Source of the DNA: Basidiobolus meristosporus CBS 931.73
Taxonomy: Eukaryota; Basidiobolomycota; Basidiobolomycetes; Basidiobolales; Basidiobolaceae
Reading direction: 5' to 3'
Assembly: GCA_002104905.1 (NCBI GenBank)
Contig: MCFE01000407.1
Location: forward strand, 16,411-80,410
DNA: 64,000 nt
Below, piece after piece: positions 21,676-33,320 of this stretch (position 1 is its first letter; every line of letters starts with the position of its first letter). The notes beneath the pieces are model-generated. The model worked only from the letters and a program-made list of their open reading frames with translations, ran no database searches and was not told the origin of the DNA. The translations under genes and the position numbers were made by a program.

Positions 21676-23874
21676 GATTTAACTTTCCATTAACAGAGCC
21701 AATGATTACATAAGCTGTTGAGAATAACAGAACAGGCATTATGCTTATCAAAGATCAAGTACAAGTCTTTGAGCTCATTTCAATTTTTTAGGAACCTGAG
21801 AGACACAAATATAAAAGCTGATGCTGTAAATACAGCAGTTGCAACAAAAGGAATACCTTACAATTGACTCTTACAAGAAGGATAGCAAGTTGCAGCAGGA
21901 AAGTGCATTTTATGTGCCCAAGTAAAGAGACATTGCATAATATATCAAATACAACTATTTCAGATATTGCAAGATGTATGGTATATTACATGAGTGTAGA
22001 GCTCACATCTTGGGCTGCATTACAATTAACAGATGACTATATGATAAACAGTGCATGTCAATTGTTCATTGAGTAACACCTTGATGCCTATATTGCTTTC
22101 CTTGGAACAGTTAGCTGCACTGCTGTTTATCATATTCCTAAAGTAATACAGGCAAGGTTGTAACCAAAAAGTACAATTGTTTCTTTTCCAGGTTCTTGGA
22201 GTGATATGATTTTGCTGGAAATCTGTGCAAATGGAGGAAACTAATATACGGACTGAAGCAAGAACCTAGAAAATAGTATCACAGAACAAAGGTTCATATA
22301 TTCCTGAAGTCTAGGATTTGCTTGGCCAGTCACAACAATAAAGAACTTTGTTCCCACAGGTGTAGAATGCAAGTTGTCTTTGCATAGAAAGCATAACTAG
22401 GCTTATTAGAAATCATAAAAGTAACAGAAGAGCAATTTTGGATGCTTATAGCTGCTCAGACAAAAGAGGCATGGGAAATTGACTATTTTACAAGAGCTGA
22501 GATTAAATTTGATCAACAAAAGTATGAACTATCTTGGTTCAATTTAGATACTTCTCAGATGTTCTGAGATATTGAAATATGGAGAAGTAAGAAAATGTAG
22601 CCACCTACTTAGAGCTTAATGTTTTGCAAGCAATAGTTACCCAGTTAAGAATGAGAATAGTTAAGCTTCAGATGAAACTTAACTTGACATGAGTTGGAAT
22701 TAACTAGCAGTGCAGTATAGTAGCTGTACTTCAAGTATTTACTGAACACCATGAGACACCTAACCATTGGTGTACACACTCAAGTAGGAGGAACCTAGGT
22801 CACTTGTTAAAAGTAGACAGAGGGCAACAAGCAATGATAGAAGCATAGTCCCCAATACTCAGTTGAAAGTGACTGGATATCTATGAGATGCCCTGATGAA
22901 ATAATTGTATCTGAACTGCTGCTCAACAGCTAGGCAACCCAAAAGTCAGCCCTTTGCTTATGTTAGCATCACTGAAAACAAGCCAGGAGTGACTCCAATG
23001 CAGCAATATCTGACAAATTGAATGTGTAGGAACAAGAAAATTATGCTGTTACTTATTGAGCAGTATGTAGGTTATACAGCTGAAGTGCTGTGCAGGCCTG
23101 TTTAGCAATATTTTGTAGTGTACTGCAGTGGTTTCTTGGTAAATACATAGTGTTCATTAAATCTGCTAGCTTGGGCATTACGTAAGGCAGAAGTAACTGG
23201 ATCATTGATTTAATAAGTGTGGAAGAGTGATAGTCATAATTGAAACATACAATGGTAAATGCTAGTCTTGAGTTGTTGAGCTTTTACTGCCAAAAGATAC
23301 TAAATGCACAACATATCAGCATCTTTGGTAACAAACAGATGGAATATATAAGTTAGTGTGTAGTAGCTGATTATGGTGCTCATTTCAAAGTAGCAATAGA
23401 GGAATAAGTCTAAATTTACTGATATGAAGAAGGCACCAAGGTTCAGGCCATAACTGTAGCCTAAAATTATCAAGTAGTCCTGGGTTGCTGAGCATGCCTC
23501 CAGCTGCTGAATGATCCAAGTAGTATGCTGCTTCAGCACTCACCCTGAGTTCAAATATTTCTTGACTCAAATGATTCCCCAAGCTTGTCAGATTCTTGGG
23601 ATCCTGAAGCTTTTTTAAATATATGCCATCACTTGGCATGTTGTGCAGTACACTAAGACTACCCTGTTATTCTCTCTAGATTTCTTGACTAACTATTGGT
23701 GTATAGTTACATGCTCAATGATGGCAAGGCTAGTGCTACTGCAGCTATGGCATGTCCATCAGTGAGCTGTTTCTCTCAATTTTAGACAATTGCTTCATCA
23801 ACTCCAAAGGTGCCTATTGGAGAGCTCAACCCAAGCTGCTATTGCCTCCAGGCTTACTGCCTATTATTTGCTCC
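21676..23874 (+). pseudogene. highly decayed transposon DNA with a copia RT motif
   Basis: At 22217-22280 the plus strand reads NLCKWRKLIYGLKQEPRK, matching the copia RT block C-K-L-x-K-x-L-Y-G-L-K-Q-x-P-R. It differs enough from families A and B to be another copia lineage. Elsewhere in this 2.2 kb I recognise no domain. No ORF exceeds about 85 codons. Confidence 0.45.
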
Positions 23875-24111
23875 TGTTGAAATATTTAGGAGCTCACCTA
23901 ACTATCAATATATTATGAGCAAACACTTATTTAAATGATGCATGTCAGATTACCAATTTATAAATTAGGTTGTGATATAGACAGTTACATTCATGTAGTT
24001 CTGTAACAAGTATAAATAGTGTGTTGCAACTCAATAAAATATCTACTTAATATTATGTAAATGTTTTAATTCTCTAATTCACTTTCAATACATCTCTCTA
24101 ATATCTTAACA
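23875..24111 (+). repeat. solo LTR, 237 bp, third LTR family
   Basis: Begins TGTTGAAATAT and ends ATATCTTAACA, so it has TG...CA ends. It contains a TATAAATAG box and an AATAAAAT signal in the right order. It is flanked by perfect 5-bp direct repeats GCTCC at 23870-23874 and 24112-24116. No internal region adjoins it, so it fits a recombined solo LTR. Orientation is inferred from the TATA and polyA order. It is not seen elsewhere in the window. Confidence 0.8.
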
Positions 24112-25058
24112 GCTCCCAAGTAATCATATGCCATATGTAAGACTCCCAGTAAATACTGCAAATATGCTTAACAGCTACATATTGGGAAAATGCATGAATT
24201 GTAGTTATTGTTAAGTGCTTGGATAAATGGACTTTACTAGTACAGCTTAACATCAGAGAGTGTCAACTGTTGAACTGCAAATTAGTAACATAATAATAAA
24301 GTAAGATTGCCATTGTGAATAGCATACATCTGCAAGAATGCTCCAGGAGTATTAACCATTATCAATTCAAGTATTGAAATAGTATTTGGGTTGCAGTACA
24401 ACTTTTAATCAGGGTGTTCATTTGCTGCTGCCAGTGATGGAATAATGCAGAATGGGCTTGTTATAGCAGAACAATTTCATGCATTCATTGTTAGATATAT
24501 CATGGGCAGTTGAATAGTGCTAAATTACCTGTCAAGAGCTGTATGAGGTTTTATACTGTTCTGTTTTGTGTAAGCTAGAAAATCAACCTGAATACTTACA
24601 CAATAGTATATTAGCAGTGTAATGGCCTTGCATAATGTACAAATCAATTGCATGTGACTGCTAAATTATGTTCCATTATGCACACATTGCCAGTCTCATA
24701 TACACATACAAATCACAATAATTGAGGCTCTTTGTTAATTTAAAACATGCAAGCTGGATATCTGCTTTACATGCTTGGTATTTATAGCCCACTAAGGCTA
24801 TTCCAGCAATAATATCTTCTTGTTAAATTATCTGACTCTTTGGGCTTCTTAAAACATACAGCAACACTTGTTTATTAGCACTATGGACCATCAGTAACAA
24901 TGAAATAAGCAAAATCCTTTTTGAAGTTACACTGCTGACACATGTGCACCATTTGAATTTACATGATTCTATCAACATTGATGGGAGCAGTCCCTATTGC
25001 TTTAATGCTTATGAAAGTCCATAAAGAACTTGATGATACCAGTCCAGATTGGGTATCT
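24112..25058. other. AT-rich stretch without recognisable features
   Basis: No ORF of note, no LTR ends and no similarity that I could see to the other repeats. Probably old transposon decay. CpG is nearly absent. Confidence 0.4.
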
Positions 25059-25426
25059 TGTTTCAAGTCTTGGTATAGGAGTTAAAGAGGAATAGGGAGT
25101 TTAGCTATTATTGTATTCACTAAAACTTGAACTGATTTCATTGAGGTACCAGCAGCTCCTTATATACATTTTACCAGATCAATTGCTGACTAATTGTACT
25201 TCCCAATGTAGGCTGTGGCTGATGACTCATTTGATTGCATCATCATCACTCAATAAGATCCTTCTTAATATATCTATTTCTGTCTAATAAGGATCTGCTG
25301 ATTCATTTGCTGACTAATGCTACTGATTTGATAGATAATACTGTTATACTGATAAGCTAAGTATATAATTAACTAATATGACTAAAAACTGAACTAACTT
25401 AGACATTCCAGCAGTAGATCATAACA
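25059..25426 (-). repeat. solo LTR of the gypsy family, inverted
   Basis: Exactly 368 bp, reverse complement of the LTR at 35720-36087. It is flanked by perfect 4-bp repeats ATCT at 25055-25058 and 25427-25430. The 4-bp duplication equals that of the intact gypsy copy. It has diverged from the intact LTR, including loss of the CCGC site. Confidence 0.9.
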
Positions 25427-25509
25427 ATCTAATGATATACATTGCAACAATTAGCTCTTATTGACCCAAAAACTGGTGCAGGTGCTATCTTGTTTACTGT
25501 AGGTATAGC

Positions 25510-25877
25510 TGTTGAATTATTGGATTATTTGGTATCATGCAGCAGCTAAAAGTTTGCTTAACAATTCTAGACCAGTTTTGGTCACTGTAGGACTTATTTG
25601 CAGCCCCAACTTGGACAGTTTCTTCACATATATGATCCTATGATTACTCCCCTATAGTGAAGATGAAATTGACACTTCTTACCCAACATTTTGTACTAGC
25701 CCTGAAACTGCTACAGAATGCTCCTAAATGTTAAAAAACCTCCTTACTTAGTATTACAGCTGTATTACCTCTTCAAAGGTATAAACACTGATCCTCTTTA
25801 TGAATGAACAACAGTTTCACTATTATCACTATATCTTGATAAGTTCTTATATCCAGATCACTACTTAAATTGCAACA
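25510..25877 (+). repeat. 5' LTR of forward copia A
   Basis: 368 bp with TG...CA ends. TATAAACAC-like and AATGAAC-like signals are near the 3' half. It is followed directly by the primer-binding site. Confidence 0.85.
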
Positions 25878-25890
25878 GGTTATGAGCCCC
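25878..25890 (+). promoter_or_regulatory. primer-binding site of copia A
   Basis: GGTTATGAGCCCC directly abuts the LTR. It is complementary to the anticodon stem-loop of eukaryotic initiator tRNA-Met (GGGCUCAUAACC), not to the tRNA 3' end. This implies priming by a 5' half-tRNA, as known for Drosophila copia. Confidence 0.75.
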
Positions 25891-25949
25891 AATTGTCTTA
25901 ATCTATCCCAAAGATTACCTCAACTGGCAAACAGAACAATACAAACATT

Positions 25950-26760
25950 TTCCCTGTAAGGAGAGGCTTGATGGGAAGAACTACAGACTTTGGAGAATCA
26001 AGATGCAGATCCACCTTGAGAAAAGAGAGCTTTGGAATACAGTAACAGGAAAAGAAGTTGACCACAAAGGAACAACAGAAGAAGTGCAGAAGTTTCAAGA
26101 GATGTAGAGAAAAGCCTTTGATGCTATATGTTTCATTGTGCAAGATTCCTTCATTGGACAAATCCATGCTTCAAATACTGCCAAAGCAGCATGGGAATCC
26201 TTAGAGAAGATACTTAGAGCAAAAGCAGTATCAAGCAAGCTTTATCTAAAACAAACATTTTTCAACATGGGGAAGAGCCAGATTATGACATGCTACAAAT
26301 TGTTACCACAATGGAGACACTTGCAGAAGTACTTTACAGTATTAATGCTGCTGTAGATGATGAAGAAAAGATACACTGTATGCTTTGCAGCCTACCAGAT
26401 AAGTATGAGCCACTCATACTTTCCTTAGAATGCAGAGAAGACAATTTGACTTTTGACCTTGCTCAAGGAAGATGTCTCCACAAAGAACTTAGACTTAATG
26501 ATCAAGCAGAGAAAATTGTAGACAGTTCTTTATTCAGCTCAGAGAGGCACACAGAAAAGAAGGGAAAGCAACAAAACCAAAGAGAACCTGGTTGCTGTAA
26601 CTATTGTAAGAAGCCAGAATACTGGGCAAGAGAATGGAAGAAGAAACAAGCAGAAAAAAACAGCAACTGGAGCAGGCAAACCATATAGCTACTGATGGAC
26701 AGCTATTTGTAACTGTACAAGAGAGTGCAAGTAACCAAAGTAATGAATGGTATATTGACT
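25950..26760 (+). pseudogene. copia A gag, decayed
   Basis: Gag packages element RNA. Pieces seen: RLWRIKMQIHLEKRELW (about 25980), SLEKILRAK and TLAEVLYSINAAVDDEEKIHCML, across at least one frameshift. The zinc knuckle is degraded: CNYCKKPEYWAREW lacks the Gly-His and final Cys of C-x2-C-x4-H-x4-C. Confidence 0.7.
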
Positions 26761-28934
26761 CTGGAGCATCACAGCATATTTGTAGTATAAAGGAGTGAGT
26801 CAGCAACTCAAAGACTATTCCTGTAAGAAAGGCTTATCTGCAAGACAACTCTGCACTGGATGCTACCATCAGTGGGTCTTTACTACTAAATGTGAGTGAT
26901 ATCTCATGGGCTACAACAGAAAAATTGACTGACATACTCCATGTACCTGCAATAGCTAAGAACCTACTCTCAGTCAGTAAAGCAACTGCCCAGGGACTGA
27001 TATTTGTTTTAATATGCTCAGCTGCTCAATAATGAGTAAAAATTGACAAAAATTAGCCTTAGAAATCAGCAATCACAATACAGACATGTTACAATGCAAG
27101 ATCACTGTTACTGAGTATGCCAACATTGCTGAAACTGATGAAATTAACTGGGTGATGTGGCATAGGAGGCTAGCTTACATAGGGGAACAGAAAATGGACC
27201 AATTGGTGAGAAGTAAGCTTATTTTTGGCCTCAACTACTCAATTCCAATCAAATTGAGTGTATATAGGGGATGTTCATATTGCAAGCAGACTAGGCAACA
27301 CTACAGGAGCTCAGTAGGCATCAGCACCACCAAATTATTGGCTATTGTACACTCAGTTCCATGTGGGCCCATGAGAATACTATCCTTTGGAGCCAAGAGA
27401 TACTTTATGATGTTTACTCATGACAAGACAAGACATACAAAGGTGTAATTCCTTAAAACAAAGGATGAGGATTTAGAGATGCTGAAACACTTCAAGAACA
27501 TGGTAGAAACACAAACTTGGTGTAAATTGAAGGTACTTTGAAGTGATAATGTGGGGGCATACTGCTCAAAGGAGTTTGCATAATACTACACATCTACTTA
27601 TATTACTCAGCCAACCACTGTTTCACATACTGCACTGCAAGATAGAATAGCAGGACATATAAATAGAACAGCAGTAGAGATGGGAAGTTCTATGGTGCAT
27701 GATATGGGAATGGACTTCAGGTTTTTGGCTGAATGTGTTGCTATTGCAGTATACATCAAGAATAGATGCCAACAACAGCACTACAGGGTTCTACACTCTT
27801 TGAGGCATATACAGGCAAAAAACCAGACCTCCAGCACCTCAGGTTCTTTGACACTGATGTCTTTTATCACATCCCTGACAAAAAACGCTCAAGCTGGAAC
27901 CAAAGAGTAGAAAAGGGATCTTTCTTGGGTATTGTGATGATGCTAAAGGGTATAGAGTGTATGATGGCAAGATTCAGATGCTGATCAAGAGCAGGGATGT
28001 TGTATTTGGGAAGAATTCAGATCAGAAAGCCACAGATATCTTTGGGCAGCTGCCTGATGATGCAAGCAGCACTAATGAAGAAAATACATACCAAATTCAG
28101 CCAGATACAGAAGGTATTTCAACCAGTTCCAAATTGGAGCAGATTATCCCAGTTAGGAGGTGTACCAGAATAAGAAATGCCCATGGATCCTGGTGGTAGA
28201 CATCCATTGATGATGAAGAAGCTTATCTTCCCTTATGTGCCAAACCTCAGAATCTGGAACAGGCAATGCAAAGTCCAGATGCTACTATGAGGCAACAAGC
28301 CATTCAGGAGGAGTACCAATCACTGATGAAAGTCAAACCATGGGATCTGGTAGATTTACCAAATGGGAGACAGCCAATAGGATGTAGATGGGTCTGCAAG
28401 ATCAAGATAACCTCAAATGGTACAGTTGATAAGTACAAGGATAGATTGGTGGCTAAAGGCTATTCCCAGATCCAGGGAATAGAGTTTAAGGAAACATTTG
28501 CTTTGGTTGCCAGGTTTAACTCCATTAGGACAGTCCTAGCCCTAGCTGCTGTACACAGTATAGATCTACACCAAATGGACGTCAAAGCAGACTCTCTGAA
28601 TGAGGATTTGCAAGAAGCCATAAGTATGGAGCAACCAGAAGGCTTTACCAATCTAAAAGACCCCCATAACTTGTGCAGACTCAGGAAATTGTTTTATGGG
28701 CTTAAGCAGGCACCTAGAGCATGGTATAACAAAATTGACACATATCTAGAGGGGATTGAGGTTATTTGTAGCACTTCAGATCAGAGTATATACATGAAAC
28801 AGCTCCAAAAGGGTGTGAGCATGCTAGTTCTGTATGTGGACAACCTAATAATAGCTACAAGTGACCAGGGGGCACTTAAACAGACAAAATCATATCTCTT
28901 CAGTAAGTTGGAGATGAAAGATCATGGGAAATAG
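26740..28934 (+). pseudogene. copia A pol, decayed (protease, integrase, RT)
   Basis: Protease motif WYIDSGASQH at about 26750. GAG-pre-integrase MWHRRLAYIGEQKMDQL at about 27150. RT from 28320 has GCRWVCKIK, LVAKGYSQIQG, LHQMDVKADSLNEDL and FYGLKQAPRAWYNK. The catalytic YVDD is changed to YVDN (28834-28845). Multiple stops and frameshifts separate the parts. It made element cDNA and integrated it when intact. Confidence 0.75.
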
Positions 28935-28984
28935 AGCTAATTTCTTGAAATTGAAGTGAATTTGATACACTTAGGCAGAAAGAT

Positions 28985-29810
28985 GTGCTGAATCAGTCTA
29001 AGTACATCAGGAATATTATTAGACACTTCAAAAGGAAAATTTGCAAGTATGCAGCTACCCTTATGGACAATAATCTAAAATTGAGCAAATCTCAGCCAGT
29101 TTTAGGTGAAAATTGCTCAAATATGGACCAAAACCATCCTTATCAACCCATGGTTGTTAGTCTGATGTACTTGATGGTGTCTAGATGTCCTGATATTGTT
29201 GTGGCAGTTGGAATAGTCAGTCAATTAATGCAGAATTATGGATCAGATTAGATTACAGCAGTTTAGCGGATTTTCACATATCTACAAGGTACCATAAATA
29301 TGGTACTGGAATACTCTGGAGCAGCTAATTAGCAGAAATATGATGGTTATAGTATTTCAGATTGGGGCAGCAATCTGATTGACAGACACTTTACCACTGG
29401 GTATGTATCTCTCTATGCTGGTGCAGCTATTACTTAAAATTGCAAGATACAACCAACTGTGGCCCTATCTACAACTGAAGCTGAATATATGGCTGCTTGC
29501 CAAGCAACTAAGGAGGCTGTATGAATATGGAAATTATCCAAAGACTTAGTCTTTACTCATACATACCAACATGTACTTACAAAGGTAATCAAAGCTGTAT
29601 TGCATTAGCAAGGCATTGTACTAATTATGCCAAACTAAGTACATAGATATAAAACACAACTTTGAAAGGGAAGCTGTAGAAAATAGCTTAGTAGAGTTGG
29701 TTTACAGTCCAACTGACAAAATGGTAGTAGATGTATTGACCAAACCACTAGTTAGACCACAATTTGAGAATCTCAGAGAGGAATTAGGATTAAGAAATTA
29801 TTTAGTTGAG
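28985..29810 (+). pseudogene. copia A RNase H region, decayed
   Basis: Contains YLMVSRCPDIVVAVGIVSQ at 29165-29225 and [18 protein letters not shown] at about 29470-29520, typical of the copia RNase H. Stops interrupt it between 29250 and 29640. Confidence 0.7.
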
Positions 29811-29816
29811 GGGGAG

Positions 29817-30184
29817 TGTTGAAATATTGGACTAATTGGTATCATTCAGCAGCTAAAAATTTACTTAACAATTCTAGACTAGTTTTGGTCACTGTAGGAC
29901 TTATTTGCAGCCCCTACCTTGCCAGCTTCATCACATCTTTGACCCTTTGATTATTCCTCTATAGTGAGGATCAAATCAACACTTTTTACCAAACATTATG
30001 TACTAACCCTGAGACTGTTACAGAATGCTCCAAAATGCTAAGAAACCCCCTTACTTAGTGTTGCCACTGTATTACTCCTACAAAGGTATAAAGTTGATCC
30101 TCTTTATGAATAAACTACAGTTCATTTATTACCACTATATCTTGATAAGTTTCTTGTATCCAAATCACTTCTTACATTGCAACA
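29817..30184 (+). repeat. 3' LTR of forward copia A
   Basis: 368 bp with the same ends as the 5' LTR. A purine tract precedes it. Confidence 0.85.
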
Positions 30185-30188
30185 GTAA

Positions 30189-30460
30189 CCCTAACTAGCA
30201 AGAAGACTGTGAAAAACTAGCATAAATTTCTCATAGATGGCAACTCATGATATCACATGTACCAGTTGCAGGACAGAAAAGCAGAAATTCTTTCAAGGTA
30301 AAGACTGGACTAACCTAAGCTCATTGCTAGCTTGGCACCAAGTTGCCCACTACTTCTTCATGATTTGCAACTAAATATTTGAAGGATAAATGACTAATGA
30401 ATATCATCACAATACCTTCCAACTGCCAGCTTGATACAAGCTGAAAGGCTAATAATATTC
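30189..30460 (+). repeat. old copy of the M2 MITE
   Basis: Begins CCTAACTAGCAAGAAG and shares ordered blocks with 16040-16358: TTTCTCA...GGCAACTC, CTAGCTTGGCACCAAG, and GCCCACTACTTCTTCATGA-like. Heavily diverged; the far end is unclear. Confidence 0.45.
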
Positions 30461-31930
30461 AAGTTCCAAGAATAAAACAACAGTTACATTAGATCAGAGG
30501 GCAGAGTCAAGATTTTCAGTTGAACACAAATGAATAAAAGCTAGTCTAGAATGCCTATCCTGTCACATTGCATGAAACTACTAGCCTTCAAACCAAGGTA
30601 CTTCAAGCTGCTAAGAATCCAATGGCAAAAAATGCTCCACTTCACTAATCCCTAATTATCAGCAAATATCACACAAGCAAGCTCTGGAGTTAATAATCTG
30701 CAATACTTCATCTGCAACATTACTTGGATCCTCCACTTGCATCTTGATCTGCTTAAGTTGGTATCACAGAAAACCATAGCTTACTTGGTAGCTACTGATG
30801 TTAGCTTCATCTTAAGCAGGACAGAAATAATACATATATGTAATTGCACTTAAACAGTACAACCTAATCTGGGGCTTTCCAAGTGTGTAATTCCATCATG
30901 ACAGCTCTGATATGCAATTGTTACTTTTGATTGAGCATTCCATATTGATTGAGTGCAAACAGACAACTCCATGGTCTTATGGACCTATTATAACCCTTAG
31001 CTTGGCTCTTGATAGTACTCCTCTAGCTCCAACTGCCAATAAACTAACGTCATTGCTCATTGCAACATAGTTGTGGTGTCTGACAATGCAGTCTCTCATG
31101 GATTACTCTGCTACCTTGACAAGCAACAATACATTATTGACCCTATGGGGTAGGATTGCTGGACCTTATCTAGTGTGATAGGTGGTTCAGAACTGAGTTA
31201 GGTATCAGCTAGCTCCATTGAGAAACTGGCAACTCATTAAGTGTAGGTTTGTGCTATATGCTTGGTTTTAAAATGGTGATAGCTGAGCTTCCTTGCTGAT
31301 ATAGTTCTAGAGCATGCAAATAGCAAATTGATGGATTGCAAGAACCCCAGAGTTTCAGGAGCTTCTTGCTTTCAAAACACCTCTAATCCAAGATGGCTTA
31401 CTCTAGTTAATCATTCATTTGGATATGTCTTAGCACTTGGCAGGCTTGATCAAATTTGATGAGAAAGCTTCCTAAAGCAGACATTTCTCCTAGCATCTTG
31501 GTAGCAGCTATCACTACTGCAGTGTGGCTTGTAGCAGAGTGATGTCAATAACTTGATTGCATTGTAGTACAAAGACTAAAATGTGATACATGTTAATATA
31601 CATGGTCATTCATCATTATAGGCCAAGAGATGCATTGACTAGTGTAGGGCAACAGGTACACTACTCAGCAGTAAATCCTATATTCACCATTGTCTATACA
31701 TAGTAGACACCATCTGTCAATACTCTGGCCAAAGTCTCCAGTGGCACTTTTCTTAATGGTGGTAGAAATTCCATGGCTCAATATAATTGGATATATTGTC
31801 TCCTACTTTTTGATTTGTGATGGAGACAAGCAGCTCATCTGATAGGTGCTTCACTAAGCCTCAGCATCATGTGTACTGCTAAAAATATCACTGATATACC
31901 ATGTGTACTGCTCCAAAGTTAGTATGTATT
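30461..31930. other. AT-rich stretch without recognisable features
   Basis: About 1.5 kb with only short frames and no motif, LTR end or repeat that I can assign. Likely old transposon decay. Confidence 0.4.
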
Positions 31931-32820
31931 GAATAAAGAAACAGCCAGTTCATCTAGATGTTGCATTTGTGTTTTTGCATATATACATGAATAGTGATTG
32001 GAGCCTCTGAGGAGTACTTCAGGCAGTGGATGCACTGTAAATTCCTGCCAATTCTTATGAATTCCTCTGGTATTTCAAAGGGATCATTTAGTGTGAAATG
32101 CCCATGTACAACTTCATCATGATAATCATGAAATTTCTGAAACGTAAATGTATTGCTCCTGGTGTAAAGCTTTTGCATGTATCTTAAGTATCTCTGGCTT
32201 ACATTTAGTTGCATATTCTGGCTGATAGCTTATAGATTGCCAACTTAGCTGTAATTGCACTCTGTTTTCTGTACATTCTCATTATGTGACAGAATTGTTC
32301 TCAGTGTTGAGGATTGGATAATGATAACATTTGTGAGTTTTTGAGTATATCCCTTGGCTCTCACATGTTTAACAGCAATACAGTCCATTATGCCCAGAAA
32401 AGTTGGCTATCTTTCTGATGGCTGGGGAATTATATGCATCTGGATATGATGGCCAAACACTAATATCCCACCAGAGCACATACAAATGCATTTAGCAATG
32501 GATACAGGGAGCTGTCCAAGTTGGATGGTTATTTAGGGCAAGATGCTTGTGAGACAACCATAGGACTTCTGCTCTGATGCCATAAGATTGACACCACATC
32601 AGATTAACAAGAATTGGAAGCTAGCTGGATTTTCAGGTAGTGTACTTGTGTATTGCAAATCCATCAGTGCCAAGGAAGAGGCATGGTCATGCATACCTCT
32701 AAAGGATCACTTGCTTCTTGGTTGTTGCCAATGTTTGCTATGTAATATCAGAGGAATGTTTGCACTTGATTGATACTGCATGTGGTACTTGATAGCTTCA
32801 CAGTATCTGTTGGACTGCAG
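31931..32820 (-). pseudogene. Tnp2-like transposase fragment (core to C-terminal region)
   Basis: Colinear with 51000-51740 on the minus strand. Frames include FQKFHDYHDEVVHGHFTLND, matching the segment near 51030-51236, and SNRYCEAIKYHMQYQSS at its upstream end (32800). Joined directly to a gypsy RT fragment at 32820. Multiple frame breaks. Confidence 0.55.
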
Positions 32821-33098
32821 AGTATAGACCTTTTCTATGTGCACCAGGTGTTCCTCTTCTGTCTTGCTGTATATCAGTATGTTGTGTAGGTAGATTACCA
32901 CAAACTTGTCAAAGTACTCCTGGAAGACTGTTTGCTCCATTGAGTTGTTCCAAATGCTCATCATTCTAAGGTATGGGGTACTTGTTCCACATGGTAACTG
33001 AGTTGAGGACTCTGTAGTCAATGCACATCCTGAGTGTTCCATCCTCCTTTTGCACAGAGAGTACTGGTGCTCCCCAAGGTGACTAGCTGGGTGTGATG
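32821..33098 (-). pseudogene. gypsy RT fragment, antisense
   Basis: Reads [36 protein letters not shown], split here by mention only: the core aligns with 680-683 of the intact polyprotein. Catalytic YLDD is YLHN. The left join is to transposase DNA; the right join is to an M3 repeat at 33099. Confidence 0.75.
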
Positions 33099-33320
33099 CC
33101 CTATGAGAAGTATTTGTTATGATCCCACCAAAAAGCTGTTACAGATTCTAAGTCCTGTGATTAAGAGGTACTGATCCCATCAGGACACCATGCAGAGACC
33201 ATTGAAAAATAATTGCACCCCATATTTCACAAAAAACTTAGTCAAAATTTCTCATAACATCAATATACAAGTGACTTTTGATTGGTTCCCTGCCACTTTC
33301 CAATCTCAAACACTCAGCAC
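33099..33320 (+). repeat. 5' part of the M3 repeat
   Basis: Starts CCCTATGAGAAGT, then TTATGATCCCACC, GTGATTAAGAGGTACTGATC and AGGACACC, colinear with 9832 and 34157. Confidence 0.6.

Larger units (their letters stand above)
25510..30184 (+). mobile_element. copia family A element, forward, full length but decayed
   Basis: LTRs 25510-25877 and 29817-30184, both 368 bp, starting TGTTGAA and ending TGCAACA. The primer-binding site is GGTTATGAGCCCC at 25878-25890. Internal order is gag (25950-26690), protease (about 26750), GAG-pre-integrase/integrase (27086-27950), RT (28266-28934) and RNase H (28985-29810). A GA-rich tract GAGGGGGAG just before the 3' LTR is the polypurine tract. The flanks ATAGC and GTAAC match at three of five positions, a possible old target duplication. 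LTRs differ from each other at many sites, so this is an older insertion. Confidence 0.9.

Noticed and set aside
24112-25058. Host gene in the AT-rich gap
   Set aside because: No ORF, splice pattern or domain found on either strand.
25878-25890. Possible tRNA gene at the GGTTATGAGCCC motif
   Set aside because: Only the anticodon-arm complement is present; there is no cloverleaf or promoter box. The position next to an LTR makes it a primer-binding site.
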